Shown: positions 61,200-64,000 of the stretch, piece after piece
Numbering within the stretch: the stretch's first letter is position 1
Layout: every line of letters begins with the position of its first letter
DNA from: Diplocarpon mali
Lineage: Eukaryota > Ascomycota > Leotiomycetes > Helotiales > Drepanopezizaceae
Reading direction: 5' to 3'
Length of the DNA: 64,000 nucleotides
Assembly (NCBI GenBank): GCA_024741835.1
Contig: JAENRP010000154.1
Span: forward strand, 36,719-100,718
The notes under the pieces: generated by a model
Databases searched by the model: none
Told to the model about the DNA's origin: nothing
What the model saw: the letters and a program-made list of their open reading frames with translations, nothing else
Made by a program: the position numbers and the translations under genes

Positions 61200-62030
61200 A
61201 CTGACTCCTCTAGTAGCATAGCCCTAGGAGCCGCCTAGGGAGCAACGCCGGGAGCAATAATAGGAGTAGCCGTAGGAGCCTCAAAAGCCTCTGCGAGGCG
61301 GGCGGTAAGGCTAAGAGGTGCTATAATCAGCAGCGGCGGGAGCTCTTGACCGACTGGTTCTAAGAAGCTATTAGCTATAGTATAAGAAAGCTTATAATTA
61401 ATATACCCTCTAATAATACTACCTCCTCTATCTCTCTCTAGCGCGCCTTCCGAAGCTCCTCTCTTACCTTCCTCTTAATAGCGGTAAGGCCCTAAACTGC
61501 TTATTAGTAGCAAACCACTTAGAAGGAGCTTAAGAACGTACCGCAGAGTCACTATCGTTCTCCTTTAATAAGAATATATAATCTTCCTACGCCTCTAAGG
61601 CGCCGATAGGAAGCTCCTAGCACGCATGGCCTCCCTTCGCATAATAAAAGCAGCATACTCCTACTATGCTATTAAAGTATACGCCAGCCGACTTCCTAGC
61701 TAGGAAGCTCCGAACGCACCCCTTATATAGTATATTCCTTATCAGCCCCTGCTCCGGCTTGCGATAGGAGGAGGGAGCTGCAGAGGGGACCGCCGGTATT
61801 CTAAGAACTATAGCCTAGGGGGTAGCGGGGAGGAGAGGCGCGCTCCCTCTCGGGGGTATTACTACGTCAAACGTCTTAGGCGCGTTATCATCCTCCTACT
61901 ATCTACCGCGCTAAGAAGCTTTAAGCTATATTCAAGCATAACGACTTCGCTATAAGTCTTTAGCAAGAGTAAGGGAGCATAATTAGGAAGCTTATAATAG
62001 TAGCCCTACTAGGGCGCTCTTTAGAGTTAT
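61200..62030 (-). pseudogene. antisense coding remnant in the 3' part of the Copia element
   Basis: Downstream of RNase H the element holds about 1.3 kb that is not needed for a Copia polyprotein. Read on the minus strand, one frame gives a protein-like sequence with few stops: a CCFYYAKGGHAC segment resembling a damaged zinc knuckle followed by ELPIGALEA, then charged DYIFLLKENDSDS, SKWFATNKQFRALPLLRGR, and a Pro/Ala-rich EAFEAPTATPIIAPGVAP. Stops in this frame are TAG, explicable by RIP. The local GC content is higher than the rest of the element. It may be an additional antisense gene carried by the element or a captured gene; function is unknown. Confidence 0.4.
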
Positions 62031-62333
62031 TATTACTATTCTCCATTTTAAAGTGATTATTTAAAGAAGTATAAGGAAGGAAAGCTTTATAAGGGAAAAA
62101 CGCGTACTTTTATAAGCGCGCTACCTTTATTAACTTTCCTTTATCACCTAATTTAGCTTCTATTCTATAAAGGAAGCACTTAGAATACGCTCCCTCTTTT
62201 ATTTATTATAGCTTTATTAAGCAATTTTCATTATTCTAAAAGCTAGGGAGCATAATAAAGGAGTCTTATATACTAGATCTAGCGCTAGTTATAGCTAAGC
62301 CTAGCTTAGGAGCTGCTTCTCACTTAAGGGGTG

Positions 62334-62505
62334 TATTGCGCTATAAGGAGCCTTAGGCATTAAGGCATCTGAGGACTGGCTTATGTAATATACCCCTAAA
62401 GTGGCCACAGAGCACTTCTATAAAGGGAGCTCAGGTATATAGTTAGAGTAGAATTTTACAAGCTTCTGCCACCATTGAGAATCCACCTCTAAATACAGCA
62501 CGATA
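62334..62505 (+). repeat. 3' LTR
   Basis: 172 bp, starting TATTGCGC (TG changed to TA) after the purine tract and ending GCACGATA. It aligns end to end with the 5' LTR. Confidence 0.93.
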
Positions 62506-62510
62506 CTGAT
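62506..62510 (+). repeat. target-site duplication, right copy (CTGAT)
   Basis: Identical to the left copy at 55309-55313. Confidence 0.85.
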
Positions 62511-64000
62511 TCTGTCATGAATGCAATGCAACATAACGTCAGGACCAGTCGAGAGATACTGTCCAGTTCCGCCAATGTCAGCCCCTCCCCCCTGTCGGCG
62601 GGTGAGAAGACAAACATCATTCCCGTGAAAGTAGAATTCTCCTCACTCACCCACGTCCTCAACTGCCTCTGGATTGACTTGGGTGCGGGCTATGGAACCA
62701 AGCAACCTACCGCAGCGCAATCAGAAAACGACTGGATTAGCGCAGGCAGGGGAAAAACATCCAAGTCAAGAGGTCGGTTCGTAAGGTTAAGCTTAAAGCC
62801 ATCTCAGGAGATTGGAGGATACCCCTCCTGTAATTGAGTATCCATTCCACCTCGTCGCAGGCGAGACAGAGCCCGCATTAGCCGACATGTCAGGAAGAAG
62901 TATGAGGTGCGTTTGCCATTCGACTCGCTTTCCGGTGGGTATTGGCCCCGCGACTAATACGCAGAGCGAGCGATTTTGTGTGAGCCCGAAGCACATGAGA
63001 TACAGATCCCCCCATGCAGATTTCCACCGCGGAACTCTCATTACTGCAGCGTTCTGCAAGGCGAGCATGGAAACCCGCCCCTGAATCGAATGGGTCCTCA
63101 AGCGACTACCCAGGCTCGCGATCTGAAGGGCTCAATGCAGCTCTGAAACATTTGCACGTCGGGTACGCCGACGAAAATAGACAAGGCTCATCATGCCAAA
63201 AGCTAGACGTATAATGCACTTGTACTTCCAGGTGTTTCGTAAGCCTACACTTGCAATCCCACACCCACAGGCTCGTTTCTTCCCCCAAATCAGCTTTCCC
63301 CCTTCCGAGAGATACGTTCAGCAAGTCCGCTGCAGGCAAAACAGTTGAGATGGCGACTCTTGGCATGCAGATTAAGCGAGAACGTACACAGGACAGTACT
63401 TTAACGCAGCAGCAACAACAACAACAACAACAACAACACCATCAAAACAGAGCCCCCCATCCCCCCCCACACAGGGCCCCGAGTCTGCAAATCCAAGGGA
63501 CAACCCGAGGGCCATCCCCAAACACCTCGGCCACCCAACTCGTGCCTTAGCCTGCGCCACAGGCTGGAAGCGACTGCACACGTGACCTAGCAGCCGCGAG
63601 GCAAGGACAGGATGAAGAGTTGCACTCCCAGGCCTGCTGTGGTCAGCACTCGAGGCGCAGCGGGTGCGGTATTTCTGCGCTTGCTCTGCTACGTAGGAGA
63701 AACTCGGGACTCCTCGATCTCTGCCCTGGCTCCGATCAGCCGTGCTCGGAGAAAGAAACCAGTCAGAGGAGGAGGCGATGGCGGCATCTCCACACGTCGA
63801 GACGGGGACGAGGACTATGATCTATCGGTCATCTTCGATCGTCCTCAACGAGGTGGTGAAGGGGCGGGCTATGATGGTACAGCGGGTATGTTTCGTCCTC
63901 CATCTTTCTCGTATAAACTCTCATTCTCACCCTAGGCGAAGCGGCTATATGACCAGGAAAAAAAAAAAAAAAAAGGGAGAAATTACTCCCCGCTAGGCCA
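62511..64000. other. 1.5-kb gene-free stretch right of the retrotransposon
   Basis: Normal GC returns immediately after the target duplication. No family is recognised in the short open frames. It contains the CAA repeat and a 17-A run at 63958-63974 near the right edge. Confidence 0.45.
63407..63440 (+). repeat. CAG/CAA microsatellite
   Basis: Two CAG units followed by about nine CAA units. It lies in an open frame (63251-63550) reading Gln then His/Pro, which has no other coding support. Confidence 0.8.

Larger units (their letters stand above)
55314..62505 (+). mobile_element. complete but inactivated Ty1/Copia LTR retrotransposon
   Basis: A 7192-bp element with two 172-bp LTRs and a 5-bp target duplication. 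The coding order protease, integrase, reverse transcriptase, RNase H identifies Copia (Pseudoviridae). All frames are full of TAG/TAA stops and the DNA is strongly AT-rich, with TpA excess and CpA/TpG scarce but CpG kept, the signature of RIP. The LTRs differ at 15 positions, all transitions. A purine-rich tract (AAGGGGTG, 62326-62333) abuts the 3' LTR. A GTTATTAGCAC just inside the 5' LTR (55486 onward) is a plausible degraded primer-binding site. The element is surrounded by gene-poor DNA and has no intact protein. Confidence 0.93.

Noticed and set aside
37906..62505. Idea that the deaminase-like protein causes the C-to-T damage in the Copia element
   Set aside because: RIP is known to depend on DNA methyltransferase-like proteins (RID, DIM-2); co-occurrence in one window is no evidence of a link, so it is not claimed.
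62517..62837. 106-codon frame just right of the retrotransposon
   Set aside because: No family resemblance, and it begins within bases flanking the target duplication; probably chance.

Overview
This window looks like a piece of a filamentous ascomycete nuclear genome (Pezizomycotina; Leotiomycetes/Helotiales is my best guess from protein flavour, not proven). The signs are short introns (about 49-70 nt) with CTAAC/CTGAT-like branch sites, monocistronic genes on both strands, fungus-specific families (HET-C, Spt20, DUF7730, DUF4604, Emi1-type DUF3128, GT15), and a retrotransposon carrying the transition-only damage typical of RIP (repeat-induced point mutation). No tRNA, rRNA or CRISPR was recognised. 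All spliced models were built by hand; exon lengths sum to whole codons in every complete model.

Layout. 0-10 kb: the 5' part of an alpha/beta hydrolase gene (cut by the left edge), a DUF7730 protein, a six-exon HET-C protein, a cytochrome b5/fatty-acid 2-hydroxylase (SCS7 type) divergent from HET-C, and an RBM39/Rsd1-type SR splicing factor. 10-12.8 kb: no gene seen. 12.8-17 kb: a coiled-coil protein of unknown function and a frameshifted short-chain dehydrogenase pseudogene. 17.9-25.2 kb: SPT20 (SAGA), a twin-CX9C Emi1-like protein, and the mitochondrial protein YME2. 27.9-36.8 kb: URA3/pyrG, a cytosolic HSP70 (SSA type, ending EEVD) and ribosomal protein S19. 37.9-43.3 kb: a basic, probably nuclear protein with zinc-deaminase-like HxE and PCxxC motifs, then a Zn2Cys6 transcription factor. 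44.2-52.9 kb: a GT15 mannosyltransferase, a DUF4604 protein, TAF14 (YEATS), Ran-binding protein 1 and a secreted GH105 rhamnogalacturonyl hydrolase. 52.9-64 kb: a gene-poor stretch with one complete but dead Ty1/Copia element (55314-62505) with 172-bp LTRs and a CTGAT target-site duplication.

Most genes are unrelated housekeeping functions (splicing, chromatin/transcription, nuclear transport, pyrimidine synthesis, protein folding, translation, glycosylation, sphingolipid hydroxylation), so no operon-like or cluster logic applies. The accessory flavour is at the right end, where a pectin-degradation enzyme borders the repeat-rich, gene-poor tract. The most unusual observations are four GC-AG introns among about 44 inferred introns, the deaminase-like gene, and an antisense coding remnant inside the RIP-damaged Copia element.
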